From Brevibacterium sp. RIT 803 (GTDB lineage: Bacteria > Actinomycetota > Actinomycetes > Actinomycetales > Brevibacteriaceae): a stretch of 64,000 nt of DNA. Below the pieces are notes generated by a model, which saw only the letters and a program-made list of their open reading frames with translations, was not told the origin of the DNA and did not search any database. Positions within the stretch are counted from its first letter, which is position 1, and each line of letters begins with the position of its first letter. A program made the translations under genes and the position numbers. This document shows positions 18,564 through 26,565 of the stretch, one piece after another. The stretch spans positions 806,001 through 870,000 of the forward strand of contig NZ_JAFEMW010000001.1 of the NCBI RefSeq assembly GCF_016892625.1, in the 5' to 3' direction.

Positions 18564-19337
18564 ATGGAAGATAGCCGTACACATTCTTCGGTCACTGCGG
18601 CCATCTATGCCCCGATCGGAGAGAAAGCGCTGGTTTCCAGGATCCGGCAGCGTCTCGAAGATGCCATTGCGACGGGAGTTCTCGCCCCAGGCGACCGACT
18701 CCCCGGGGAGTCGGCTCTGGCATCGCGGTTCCGAGTCTCGCTCGTCACCGTCAGGGAGGCCCTACAGCATCTGAGGGCCACCGATCTCATCTATACCAAG
18801 CAGGGACGCGGCGGTGGCAGCTTCGTCGCAGTCGATTCCAGCCACGCACATGCCTTACTGGAACGACGAATCGCTGCGCTCTCCCGTGCAGAGATCACCG
18901 ATCTGGCAACCTACTACCGAACTATCGTCGATGGTGTGCTGCGGACGATCTCCGCCATGGGTCTCGAACAGAATCTGGGCGCCGTGCGCGAGACCTTTCT
19001 TCGTTCAGACCCCACCGACGGCGCTGAAGCTCGGTCAGTACAAGGTGGTTTGGATCTTCGGCTGGCAGGTGAGTCCCAATCAGTTCGTCTGGTTCACGAA
19101 CAGATCCGAATCCAGAATGATTTCGGGGCGCTTCTGTGGATCGGGTTGGACGATCCAGACCTGCGAAATTCCATCCGCATACTCAATGGGACAATGCTCA
19201 ATGAGATGATCTCAGGTGACACGGACGCTGCGATCCAGGCCCGTGAGGAAGCTGTTACCATCTCACTCAGATGGCTGTTGTCCAGACGCAATGACGCACA
19301 AAGGCACGAACGTGAGAACAATCAGCAAAACGCCTGA
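18564..19337 (+). CDS. GntR/FadR-family transcriptional regulator
   Basis: This 257-residue regulator carries an N-terminal winged helix-turn-helix (about residues 15-85). KALVSRIRQRLEDAIATGVL, GDRLPGESALASRFRVSLVTVREAL and the wing KQGRGGGSFV are clear GntR marks. The C-terminal region (about 95-240) is alpha-helical, as in the FCD/VanR branch, and would bind the effector. It is divergent from the polyamine-type importer and overlaps the Cache-domain gene, so it probably controls the importer in response to substrate. The ATG at 18564 was preferred; an in-frame start at 18522 would begin inside the candidate operator. Confidence 0.85.
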   Translation: MEDSRTHSSVTAAIYAPIGEKALVSRIRQRLEDAIATGVLAPGDRLPGESALASRFRVSLVTVREALQHLRATDLIYTKQGRGGGSFVAVDSSHAHALLERRIAALSRAEITDLATYYRTIVDGVLRTISAMGLEQNLGAVRETFLRSDPTDGAEARSVQGGLDLRLAGESQSVRLVHEQIRIQNDFGALLWIGLDDPDLRNSIRILNGTMLNEMISGDTDAAIQAREEAVTISLRWLLSRRNDAQRHERENNQQNA

Positions 19338-20013
19338 AATGACAAGGCTGGTGGATGTTATCACCGCTTGGCAGGCTCAAATTCCAGAGACGATCGAGAG
19401 GGTATCGAGTGTCGCAATTGAATCGCTCTCGACCGCTCCTCGAACACTGGAGGCTCGACTGGAGGAGGTCGTCTTCGACGCGCTCAACTCCACGAGCAAA
19501 TTCGCCGGCGCAGGAATAGTCAGCGTCCACCCTGCTGTGCTTGACCAGTCTCGGTCGCTGCTGTGGTGGGTCACTCAACGCGAGAACGGTCGTGTGGAGC
19601 CCTTGCCTCTTGACGCCGATCTCACCGAGCTCGGCACCTATCAGGCCGGCTTGGAGGACATCGAATGGTACCGAGTACCGGCAACGACGAGACGCCCGCA
19701 CATGACCGGCCCCTTCGTTGACTACATGTGCACGGACCAGTTCGCATTCACCTTCACCGTCCCGCTGGAGATATCCGGCGACTTCTATGGGGTCGCGGGA
19801 ATCGATATGACGGTCCGCAGCCTCGAGGAAGAAATCGAATCACTCCTCGAAGATGTCAGCGATGAGGCGATCTTGTTGTCCAACAACGACTTGGTCGCCA
19901 TCAGCCTCGACCCCCGGTTTGCCACCGGCAGCAGGCTGAAGCCCGCTCAACTCGAATCGTATGTGCTCACACCCGTGCCAGGAACTTTCCTCTCCATCGC
20001 GGCCCCTCGCTGA
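19312..20013 (+). CDS. Soluble Cache (PDC-like) sensor-domain protein
   Basis: This 233-residue protein has no signal peptide or membrane segment and consists of a helical N-terminus (about 1-60) plus a Cache/PDC-like ligand-binding fold. EWYRVPATTRRPHMTGPFVDYM, FTFTVPL and GVAGIDMTV match the order of conserved blocks in dCache domains: W-Y, then G-P-x-x-D, then a GxxGxD strand. Residues resembling the amine-ligand set of dCache (W-Y, the later Y and the D of GIDM) are present, but the family Arg is not obvious. GTG at 19312 follows AAAGG and overlaps the end of gntR, which indicates cotranscription. The job of a cytoplasmic Cache domain beside a polyamine importer and its regulator is not established. 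Confidence 0.7.
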   Translation: MRTISKTPEMTRLVDVITAWQAQIPETIERVSSVAIESLSTAPRTLEARLEEVVFDALNSTSKFAGAGIVSVHPAVLDQSRSLLWWVTQRENGRVEPLPLDADLTELGTYQAGLEDIEWYRVPATTRRPHMTGPFVDYMCTDQFAFTFTVPLEISGDFYGVAGIDMTVRSLEEEIESLLEDVSDEAILLSNNDLVAISLDPRFATGSRLKPAQLESYVLTPVPGTFLSIAAPR

Positions 20014-20138
20014 GCCTACTTACACACGGCGGAACAGCTCACCTGGGGCAGAGCACATCTCTTGTGCTCTGCCCGAGGTCTCAGAACTTCGGCACGTCCG
20101 CGATCAGCGTGCGCGTGTACTCGTGCTTCGGGGTCTCC
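20011..20138. repeat. Right 128-bp direct repeat bracketing the polyamine-transporter block
   Basis: This is the partner of 14308-14435. It begins at the stop codon of the Cache-domain gene, contains the terminator hairpin, and runs into the true 3' end of the peptide-transporter ATPase gene, so this side is the parent of the duplicated sequence. Confidence 0.85.
20042..20078. terminator. Hairpin between the convergent Cache and ATPase genes
   Basis: GGCAGAGCAC pairs with GTGCTCTGCC around a seven-base loop, extended outward by further pairs with one mismatch. It lies between two convergent stop codons and probably serves both strands. Confidence 0.65.
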
Positions 20139-21847
20139 AGGACCTGGGCGGTCGGCCCGTAGTCGACGATTGTGCCCTTGTTGAGCACAGCGAGGTTGTC
20201 CGCGATATGGCGCGAGAGCGCAATGTTGTGCGTGACGAACAGCATCGCCAACTGGTGTTCCTGCCGCAGCGTGCGCAGTAGCCCGATGATCGAGGCCTGC
20301 ACGCTGACGTCGAGCGCCGAGGTGATCTCATCGCAGACCAGTACCGAAGGCTGGTTGACCAATGCTCTGGCGATCGCGGCTCTCTGCCGCTCACCACCGG
20401 AGAGGTCACCTGGCCGACGGTGATAGAAGCTGCGACCCAGACGTACAGAGTCCAGGGCCTCTTCGACCTTCGCCTTCCGGCTCGCGGCAGTGCCCTCACC
20501 GCTCATCTCCAGGGGAACGGTCAACGATTGACCGATCGAGCGCCTTGGGTTGAGCGAGGAGAACGGGGACTGGAACACGTACTGAATGCCGACCCGCTGC
20601 TCGTTCGTCCGCTTCCGCGTCGACTTCGCCAGCTCCTGACCGCGCAGCCGCACGGCACCGGAGTAGTCATCGTTGAGCCCGGCGACGCACCGGGACAGAG
20701 TCGTCTTACCCGACCCTGATTCCCCCAACAGCAGCGTGCAGTCGCCAGGTTCCAGCGTGAGGTTGATCCCGTCGAGGATCTGCGCCTTCCCGTAGGCCAG
20801 TGCCACATCCGTGACCTGCAGCAACGGTGCACTCGCCGAGGTGGCTGCACCGCCCGCTGAATCCGCGGACCCCAGCGCCTGCGCACCTTCGCTCGAGTCC
20901 TCAGACTTCGGCTCCTTGTCCGAGACCAGAATGTGCGTGGCCTTGGATTCGGGCTCAGGTTCCGCTGCCGCACCTTCGCCGATGGTCTTGCGACCGGCAA
21001 GGTCCGGTACTGCAGACATGAGCATCTTCGTGTATTCGTGCTGCGGGTCATGGAGCACGGACTCCACCGGGCCCTCTTCGACGAGGTCACCGCGCAGCAT
21101 CACTGCCACCCGGTCGGAGATGTCCTTGATCACCGCAAGGTCGTGGGTGATGTAGAGACCGGCGACATTGTTCGCCACAGTCATCTGCCGAATCGTATCG
21201 AGGACGACGGCCTGCGTGGACACGTCGAGGCCTGTGGTGGGTTCGTCGAGGATGAGCACGTCGGGGTACATGGCAAAGGCCATGGCGATGCCGATGCGCT
21301 GCTGCTGACCGCCGGAGAGCTGGTGCGGCCACCGCTTCTGGTAGGACTTGTCACCGGGCAGTCCGACATCGACGAGAACTGCGGCCACCCGCTCGGTGCG
21401 TTCGGCCTCGGAGTTGCCGAATTCGTGGATGTCAAGGACCTCACGGATCTGCTCGCCCACCCGCATCGCAGGGTTGAGCGAGAGCGCAGGGTCCTGGGGG
21501 ATGTAGGCGATCCGCGACCCGCGCAGGGACCGCACAGCCACCTCGTCGAGCTCGACCACCTCGACGGCGGTGTCATCACCGCGAGGCCACAGGCTCACGG
21601 ACCCGGAGGCGAACTTCAGCCCCTCCCGGAAGTGGCCCATGCAGGCCAGACCGGCTGTGGTCTTACCCGATCCCGACTCCCCTACGAGGCCGAGGATCTC
21701 GCCGCGGCTGAGCGCGAAGTTCACGCCGTGGAGGATCTCACTGCCGGCAGTCGTCGCGATCTTCAGATCGGTCACACGCAGAACGATCTTCTCATTGGGA
21801 AGGTTCGCATCATCATGATGGACGGTGGTTGTCTCGGTGGTCATCAT
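20081..21847 (-). CDS. Peptide-type ABC transporter ATPase, fused OppD-OppF
   Basis: This 588-residue protein joins the two ATPases of an Opp/Dpp importer in one chain. The first domain (about 1-285) has Walker A GESGSGKTT, signature LSGGQQQRIG, Walker B VLILDEPTTGLD and switch THDLAV. A charged, Ala/Ser-rich linker follows (about 290-345). The second domain has GESGSGKTT, the signature LSGGERQRAAIARAL, VLVCDEITSALD and VTHNIAL. Fusions of this kind are common in actinobacteria. Its start overlaps the stop of the OppC-like gene, so it is translationally coupled and is the last gene of the operon. Its 3' end was duplicated to 14378-14435. Confidence 0.9.
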   Translation of the reverse strand: MMTTETTTVHHDDANLPNEKIVLRVTDLKIATTAGSEILHGVNFALSRGEILGLVGESGSGKTTAGLACMGHFREGLKFASGSVSLWPRGDDTAVEVVELDEVAVRSLRGSRIAYIPQDPALSLNPAMRVGEQIREVLDIHEFGNSEAERTERVAAVLVDVGLPGDKSYQKRWPHQLSGGQQQRIGIAMAFAMYPDVLILDEPTTGLDVSTQAVVLDTIRQMTVANNVAGLYITHDLAVIKDISDRVAVMLRGDLVEEGPVESVLHDPQHEYTKMLMSAVPDLAGRKTIGEGAAAEPEPESKATHILVSDKEPKSEDSSEGAQALGSADSAGGAATSASAPLLQVTDVALAYGKAQILDGINLTLEPGDCTLLLGESGSGKTTLSRCVAGLNDDYSGAVRLRGQELAKSTRKRTNEQRVGIQYVFQSPFSSLNPRRSIGQSLTVPLEMSGEGTAASRKAKVEEALDSVRLGRSFYHRRPGDLSGGERQRAAIARALVNQPSVLVCDEITSALDVSVQASIIGLLRTLRQEHQLAMLFVTHNIALSRHIADNLAVLNKGTIVDYGPTAQVLETPKHEYTRTLIADVPKF

Positions 21848-22761
21848 GCCTCCACTGACGTCGATGCGGTGGCCCTGGCGAAGGAGTCCGCAAGCAGGTT
21901 GGTGCCGATGGTGAGCAGCGCGATGGCGATCACCGGCAGCAGCACACCCCAGGGTTGGATGCTCAGCGCGATCCGGTTCTCGTTGATCATCAGACCCCAG
22001 TCAGCCGCGGGCGGCTGCAGGCCGAGTCCCAAGAACGACAGAGACGCGATGTAGCCGATCGAGTAGGTCAGGCGCAGCCCGGCCTCAACACTCAGCGGCC
22101 CGGTGATATTGGGCAGCAGCTCACGCAGCAGCACCTTCCACCGCGGCATCGCATACATCTCTGCGGCGAGGATGTAGTCCTCGGTGATGACGCCCAGAGT
22201 TGCTGAGCGTGCGACGCGGGCGATGCGCGGGGCATGGGTCACGCCGATGACGGTCACCAGCACCCACCCTTGTGGACCCAGCACGGTGATGGCCAACAGC
22301 GCGAACACCAGCTGCGGGACGGCGAGGATGACATCGTTGAGGCGCATGATGATCGCATCGAAGGTCCCGCCCACATAGGCTGCGAGCATGCCGATGATCG
22401 CGCCCAGAATCATGCCGAGCGCGGTGGCGAGGACCGAATACACGATGAGGGTGAGTCCACCGGCGAAGAACCGGGAGAGCACATCGCGGCCGAGGTTGTC
22501 CGAACCGAAGAGCCCATGTGGGCTGAAGGGTTTGGCGACGAATTCGGTTGCCGTGTTGCCGGTGGCCCAGGGCAGGAGCAGCGGTCCGCAGAAGGCCAGG
22601 AGCAGGACGATGATGGTCAGTGTCAGACCGATCTTGCCCTGCTTCTGTGCCAGCACGCGCTTGAAGAACGGCGTGTAGGTGGTCTGTGATTCCTTGGGCA
22701 CCTCACCACCGTCGACCGCGGCGGATTTGAGGTCGTCGAGGCTATTCGTGTTCGTGCTCAT
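21844..22761 (-). CDS. ABC transporter permease, OppC/DppC-like
   Basis: This 305-residue permease of the peptide/nickel family has a polar N-terminal tail of about 30 residues (typical of the DppC branch), then KIGLTLTIIVLLLAFCGPLLLPW as the first membrane segment and about five more. FSPHGLFGSDNLGRDVLSRFFAGGL is the DppC signature. The EAA-type loop is YILAAEMYAMPRWKVLLRELLPN. It overlaps both neighbours by four bases, indicating a tight operon. Confidence 0.9.
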   Translation of the reverse strand: MSTNTNSLDDLKSAAVDGGEVPKESQTTYTPFFKRVLAQKQGKIGLTLTIIVLLLAFCGPLLLPWATGNTATEFVAKPFSPHGLFGSDNLGRDVLSRFFAGGLTLIVYSVLATALGMILGAIIGMLAAYVGGTFDAIIMRLNDVILAVPQLVFALLAITVLGPQGWVLVTVIGVTHAPRIARVARSATLGVITEDYILAAEMYAMPRWKVLLRELLPNITGPLSVEAGLRLTYSIGYIASLSFLGLGLQPPAADWGLMINENRIALSIQPWGVLLPVIAIALLTIGTNLLADSFARATASTSVEA

Positions 22762-23711
22762 GCTGCACTCCTCAGCTTCGGGTTGGTGAGGATGCCGACG
22801 ACATCGGCCGCCAGGTTCACCACGACGTAGACAGCGGCGACAAGCATCGAGATCGCCTGCACGACCTGCACATCACGGTAGGTCACCGCATCGATGAGCG
22901 CTTGGCCCAGACCCGGATAGCGGAACAGGAACTCCACGACGACGACGCCGCCGGCCAGCCACGCCAGTTGGATCGCCACGACCTGCGCAACCGGTCCCAG
23001 AGCGTGGGGCACAGCATGGCGCATGATGACACGCGTCTCGGGTACGCCCTTGAGTCGGGCCATCTCCACAAAACCGGAGTCGAGGACTTCGATCATCGTC
23101 GCGCGCATCATCCGCACAATGTAGGGAGTGACGACGAGGATGAGGGTCAAGGTAGGCAGGATGAGCTGCTCGGGTCGACCCCACACGGGTTGGCCCGGCG
23201 GAGCCAGGGTCACGGCCGGCAGAATCTGGAAGACGGAAGTCGCGAAGATCGCGATGAGGCCGATGCCGATGACGAACTCCGGCATGGCTGCGAAGACGAG
23301 GCTGAGGCCGGTCATGGCCTGATCGCGTCGGCCACCGCGGTGCAGTGCCTGGTAGACACCCAAGCCGATGCCCAGAGGCACTGAGATGATGGCGGCCGCG
23401 GCCATGAGGATGAACGAGTTTCCGACTCGCTCACCAAGAAGCTGCGCCACGGAACCGCCGCTGGCCGTCGAGGTGCCGAAGTCGCCGACGAAGAGTCCTC
23501 CCAGCCAGGAGAAGTACCGCTGCCAGGCAGGCTGGTTGAGACCCAACTGCTCGTTCAGCGCCGCGATGCGCTCGGGAGTGGCCTGCTGGCCGAGAATGGC
23601 TCGGGCCGCGTCGCCGGGCAGCAGCAACGTGGCGCCGAAGACGAGGAGGGAGACTGCGAGGAGGATGAAGGCGGAGAAGATCAGCCTGCGTCCGATGACT
23701 TTTCCGAACAT
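22758..23711 (-). CDS. ABC transporter permease, OppB/DppB-like
   Basis: This 317-residue permease has about six membrane segments. The N-terminus GRRLIFSAFILLAVSLLVFGATLLLPGD is the DppB signature, followed by the extracytoplasmic loop with ALNEQLGLNQPAWQRYFSWL. The EAA loop reads DSGFVEMARLKGVPETRVIMRHAVP. ATG at 23711 lies one base after the stop of the binding-protein gene and matches the normal DppB N-terminus, so it was preferred over an in-frame extension that would run into the neighbour. Confidence 0.9.
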   Translation of the reverse strand: MFGKVIGRRLIFSAFILLAVSLLVFGATLLLPGDAARAILGQQATPERIAALNEQLGLNQPAWQRYFSWLGGLFVGDFGTSTASGGSVAQLLGERVGNSFILMAAAAIISVPLGIGLGVYQALHRGGRRDQAMTGLSLVFAAMPEFVIGIGLIAIFATSVFQILPAVTLAPPGQPVWGRPEQLILPTLTLILVVTPYIVRMMRATMIEVLDSGFVEMARLKGVPETRVIMRHAVPHALGPVAQVVAIQLAWLAGGVVVVEFLFRYPGLGQALIDAVTYRDVQVVQAISMLVAAVYVVVNLAADVVGILTNPKLRSAA

Positions 23712-23712
23712 G

Positions 23713-25260
23713 TCACACCTTTCCGATCCATACGCGGTCGAACCGCCAGCCGCCCAGGGGCCGTCCGGTGGAGTTCTTGACCAGCCCGCCGACGTACTTC
23801 TGGAAAGCATCGACCTGGTTGGCGAATCCCCACACGATGTAACCGCCTTCGTCGTAGAGCATCTTCTGCAGCTCGTGTTCGCCGTCGCGTCTCTTCTCGA
23901 CCTCGGGAATGCCGCGGACTTTGTCGAAGACCTTGTTGAAGGCGGGCTCGTCCCAGTGGGTTTCGTTGAACGGCGACTCTTCGAGAGCGCAGGAGATGAC
24001 CTGCGGCAGGAAATCTCGGGTGTACCAGAAGTCCTGCGCGAAGTCCCACTGCAGATATTCCTCGCCGAAGAACGTCGTCGCGTCGACCCTGCGGATCTTG
24101 ACCCGGATACCGGCCTCGGCGGCCTGCTGAGCGAAGACCTGAGCAGATTCGACGGCACCGGACTGAATCGGAGCCGTCACCAACTCGACATCGAGACCAT
24201 CGGGATAGCCCGCCTCGGCGAGGAGCTTCTTGGCTTTCGGAATGTCCTGCTTGCGCTGTGGGAACTCGGGATAGTTCTCGCTCAGCGGCCCGAACATGTC
24301 GTTGCCGACGGTGCCGAAGCCGGACAGGACCTGTTCGATCATCTGCTCCCGGTCGACGACGAGGCGGAAGGCCTGGCGCACCTTGACGTCGTCGAAGGGC
24401 TTCTTGTCCACCCGCATGGTCAACGGAAGCCACATGCCGGTCTCGGAGTTGAGAATGGCCATGCGTTCATCGGCGGCGATGACCTCGACCAGTGCCACTG
24501 GGATCTGCGCGATCGCGTCGACCTGGGTTGAAAGGAGCGCGTTGATGAGTGCATCTGAGTCGTTGAAGTTCAGCAGCTGCACCTCGTCGAGGTACATCTT
24601 GTCGTAGTCGAAGTAGTGCTCATTGGGCACGAGCACCGTCGACTGGGCCGGGGTGAACGATTTGAGTTTGAATGGCCCCGAGCACACGGGGTTCTCCGGG
24701 TCGTAGCCTTCAGGGACGATCGCCGCGGTGTATTCGGCGACTGCGTCCTTGAACAGTCCGTTGGCCTCGCTGAGGTGGAACTCCACGGTGCGGTCATCCT
24801 TGGCGACGACTTTGTCGAGCATGGAGAAGTTCGCTGCCGCGGTCTTGGGATCATCGGGGTCCGTGATCCGCTTGAAGGTGAAGATCACATCGTCCGGGGT
24901 GATCGGACTGCCGTCGGAGAACTTGATGCCCTGCTTCAGGGTGCACGTCCACACGGTGGCGTCGGCGTTGGATTCGAAGGACTCTGCCAGCAGCGGCACA
25001 ACCTGAGAGTCGTCATCCCACCCGTAGAGCGCGTTGTACAGGTTCACGGCGCGGCAGACGTCGCCGCTGTTGACCGGAATGTGGGCATCGACGGTGTCCG
25101 CGGAGTTGCCTCCGGTGACTCCCACGCGCAGGCTTCCGCCCTTGATTGGTTTCCCTGCGTCGGCGGCACCGACGGAGCCGCCCCCGCAGGCGCTCAAGCC
25201 GGCGAGTGCTGATATCGACAGCCCCGCCCCCAGCGCTTGTCTTCGATTCGGTGTGTTCAT
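23713..25260 (-). CDS. Peptide-type ABC transporter substrate-binding lipoprotein (SBP family 5)
   Basis: This 515-residue extracellular binding protein of the DppA/OppA class begins NRRQALGAG, close to a twin-arginine signal, and has a lipobox LSAC near residue 25. It is thus probably a lipoprotein that may use the Tat route. The mature part shows family marks: SLRVGVTGG, LYNALYGWDDDSQVVPLLAESFE, WTCTLKQGIKFSDGSPITPDDVIFTFKRI and a DVKVRQAFRLVVDREQMI block near residue 315. The substrate (peptide, glycoside or other) cannot be told. It starts 11 bases after the regulator gene. Confidence 0.9.
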   Translation of the reverse strand: MNTPNRRQALGAGLSISALAGLSACGGGSVGAADAGKPIKGGSLRVGVTGGNSADTVDAHIPVNSGDVCRAVNLYNALYGWDDDSQVVPLLAESFESNADATVWTCTLKQGIKFSDGSPITPDDVIFTFKRITDPDDPKTAAANFSMLDKVVAKDDRTVEFHLSEANGLFKDAVAEYTAAIVPEGYDPENPVCSGPFKLKSFTPAQSTVLVPNEHYFDYDKMYLDEVQLLNFNDSDALINALLSTQVDAIAQIPVALVEVIAADERMAILNSETGMWLPLTMRVDKKPFDDVKVRQAFRLVVDREQMIEQVLSGFGTVGNDMFGPLSENYPEFPQRKQDIPKAKKLLAEAGYPDGLDVELVTAPIQSGAVESAQVFAQQAAEAGIRVKIRRVDATTFFGEEYLQWDFAQDFWYTRDFLPQVISCALEESPFNETHWDEPAFNKVFDKVRGIPEVEKRRDGEHELQKMLYDEGGYIVWGFANQVDAFQKYVGGLVKNSTGRPLGGWRFDRVWIGKV

Positions 25261-25271
25261 GTGCCTTCTTC

Positions 25272-26441
25272 CTACGACTGCGGTCCGGGTCGTACGGGCG
25301 TCAGTGCGTCGTGCCCGTTGTGTTCTGCCGTCGTCCGTTTGTCAGTGACGGCGATGATGTGTGCATTGAGGTAGTCGTCGAGCATCTGGAGCGCCTCATC
25401 GTCGGTGATCCCCATCTGTCCCGTGCTCCGTGCAACGCCGAGTCCGTCGATGAAGACGCTCAGGCCCTTGGCCATGAGGATGGTGTCCCCGGCCCGGATG
25501 GTGCCGGTGCGCTGCCCTGCGAGGACGACGGAGGCGAAGAGATCGAACCATTCGGCGTAGACATCGGTGAGATTGGTTCGCGCTTCGTCATCGACTGATG
25601 CCCTGGACCAGCTCTGCACCCAGATGGACCAGACGCGGCGTATCTTGTCATCGACGCCGGCGTGGACCTGTGCGAATCGGCGCAGCGTGCTCAGAGGGTC
25701 ATCAGGGTCGATGAGACCGCGTGTGGCGGAGAGGATATCCAAGGTGTAGCGCAGCGTTGCCTGCAGCAGCTGAGCCTTGGTTCGAAAGTGGTAGTTGATG
25801 GCCGAGGCACTGAGTCCACATGCATGGGCGACGTCTTCGGTGCGCACATTGTCGATGCCCCGATCAGCGTAGAGCTCCCAGGCAGCGGCGACGATTCGGC
25901 GCTGATTGCGTTTGCCCTTCGGCACCCAGTCCTCGCCAGATACCTTCGGCTGGTTCTGCTGCGGAGCTCGCAACTCCGCAGGATCCGCCTCGAGTCGGGC
26001 TTCCTCCGGGCTGGGGCGCCCCGCCAGGTTCCGTTCATCCGAGTCGTTCGCAGAGGAGTTCGGAACGATCTTCCGCCGAGGTGGTCGGGCGGTCCGTCCG
26101 CTGGTGAGCCAGTCCGTGCTGACGTTTGTCAGGCCCGCGATCCCCGAGATCTCTTCGATCCGAAAGTTGCGTGTTCCGGCCAGGGATTTGGACAGTTTGC
26201 TCGGTTCGATACCGATGTTGCGAGCGACTTCGCTGTGGCTGATTCCGGCAGATTTGATGGCACCGCGGACGCGGATCAGCAGGGATTCTCGGCTGTCGCC
26301 TGCGCCATCGCTCGTCTCAACCACCTCTACATTCTGCACAGGTGTTGCGATTTTGGCAATACTTACTTGGATTTTGGGTAGTTTTTTGTGACCTCCCGAA
26401 TTGCCGGCGCCAACTGCGGACGTCGTTTTTGCGGGCATCAT
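25272..26441 (-). CDS. Regulator with XRE-like and TetR DNA-binding domains in one chain
   Basis: This 389-residue protein has two separate DNA-binding regions. Residues about 51-115 look like an XRE/Cro helix-turn-helix: IRVRGAIKSAGISHSEVARNIG, then PSKLSKSLAGTRNFRIEEIS and DWLTSG. After a polar linker of about 60 residues comes a TetR-type HTH (about 178-225: NQRRIVAAAWELYADRGIDNVRTEDVAHACGLSASAINYHFRTKAQLLQ) and a C-terminal ligand-binding region with a TetR-C feel. It is the first gene of the peptide-importer operon and probably controls it. The ATG at 26441 was chosen because AGGAAC lies seven bases upstream; the longer frame has no ribosome site. Confidence 0.8.
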   Translation of the reverse strand: MMPAKTTSAVGAGNSGGHKKLPKIQVSIAKIATPVQNVEVVETSDGAGDSRESLLIRVRGAIKSAGISHSEVARNIGIEPSKLSKSLAGTRNFRIEEISGIAGLTNVSTDWLTSGRTARPPRRKIVPNSSANDSDERNLAGRPSPEEARLEADPAELRAPQQNQPKVSGEDWVPKGKRNQRRIVAAAWELYADRGIDNVRTEDVAHACGLSASAINYHFRTKAQLLQATLRYTLDILSATRGLIDPDDPLSTLRRFAQVHAGVDDKIRRVWSIWVQSWSRASVDDEARTNLTDVYAEWFDLFASVVLAGQRTGTIRAGDTILMAKGLSVFIDGLGVARSTGQMGITDDEALQMLDDYLNAHIIAVTDKRTTAEHNGHDALTPVRPGPQS

Positions 26442-26565
26442 TGTTGAGGTTCCTCGGTGCGTTGCCTCAACCTGGCGCATCTCACAGGCTAGAGTGCATC
26501 CCAATAGGCAGGGCCTTGCAAGGGTGCATCGACCGGTCTATCCGCAAATTGAGGAGGAGCCCATC

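Noticed and set aside
20933..22054. 373-codon frame on the plus strand inside the transporter genes
   Set aside because: It lies opposite well-supported ATPase and permease genes and has no recognisable domain.
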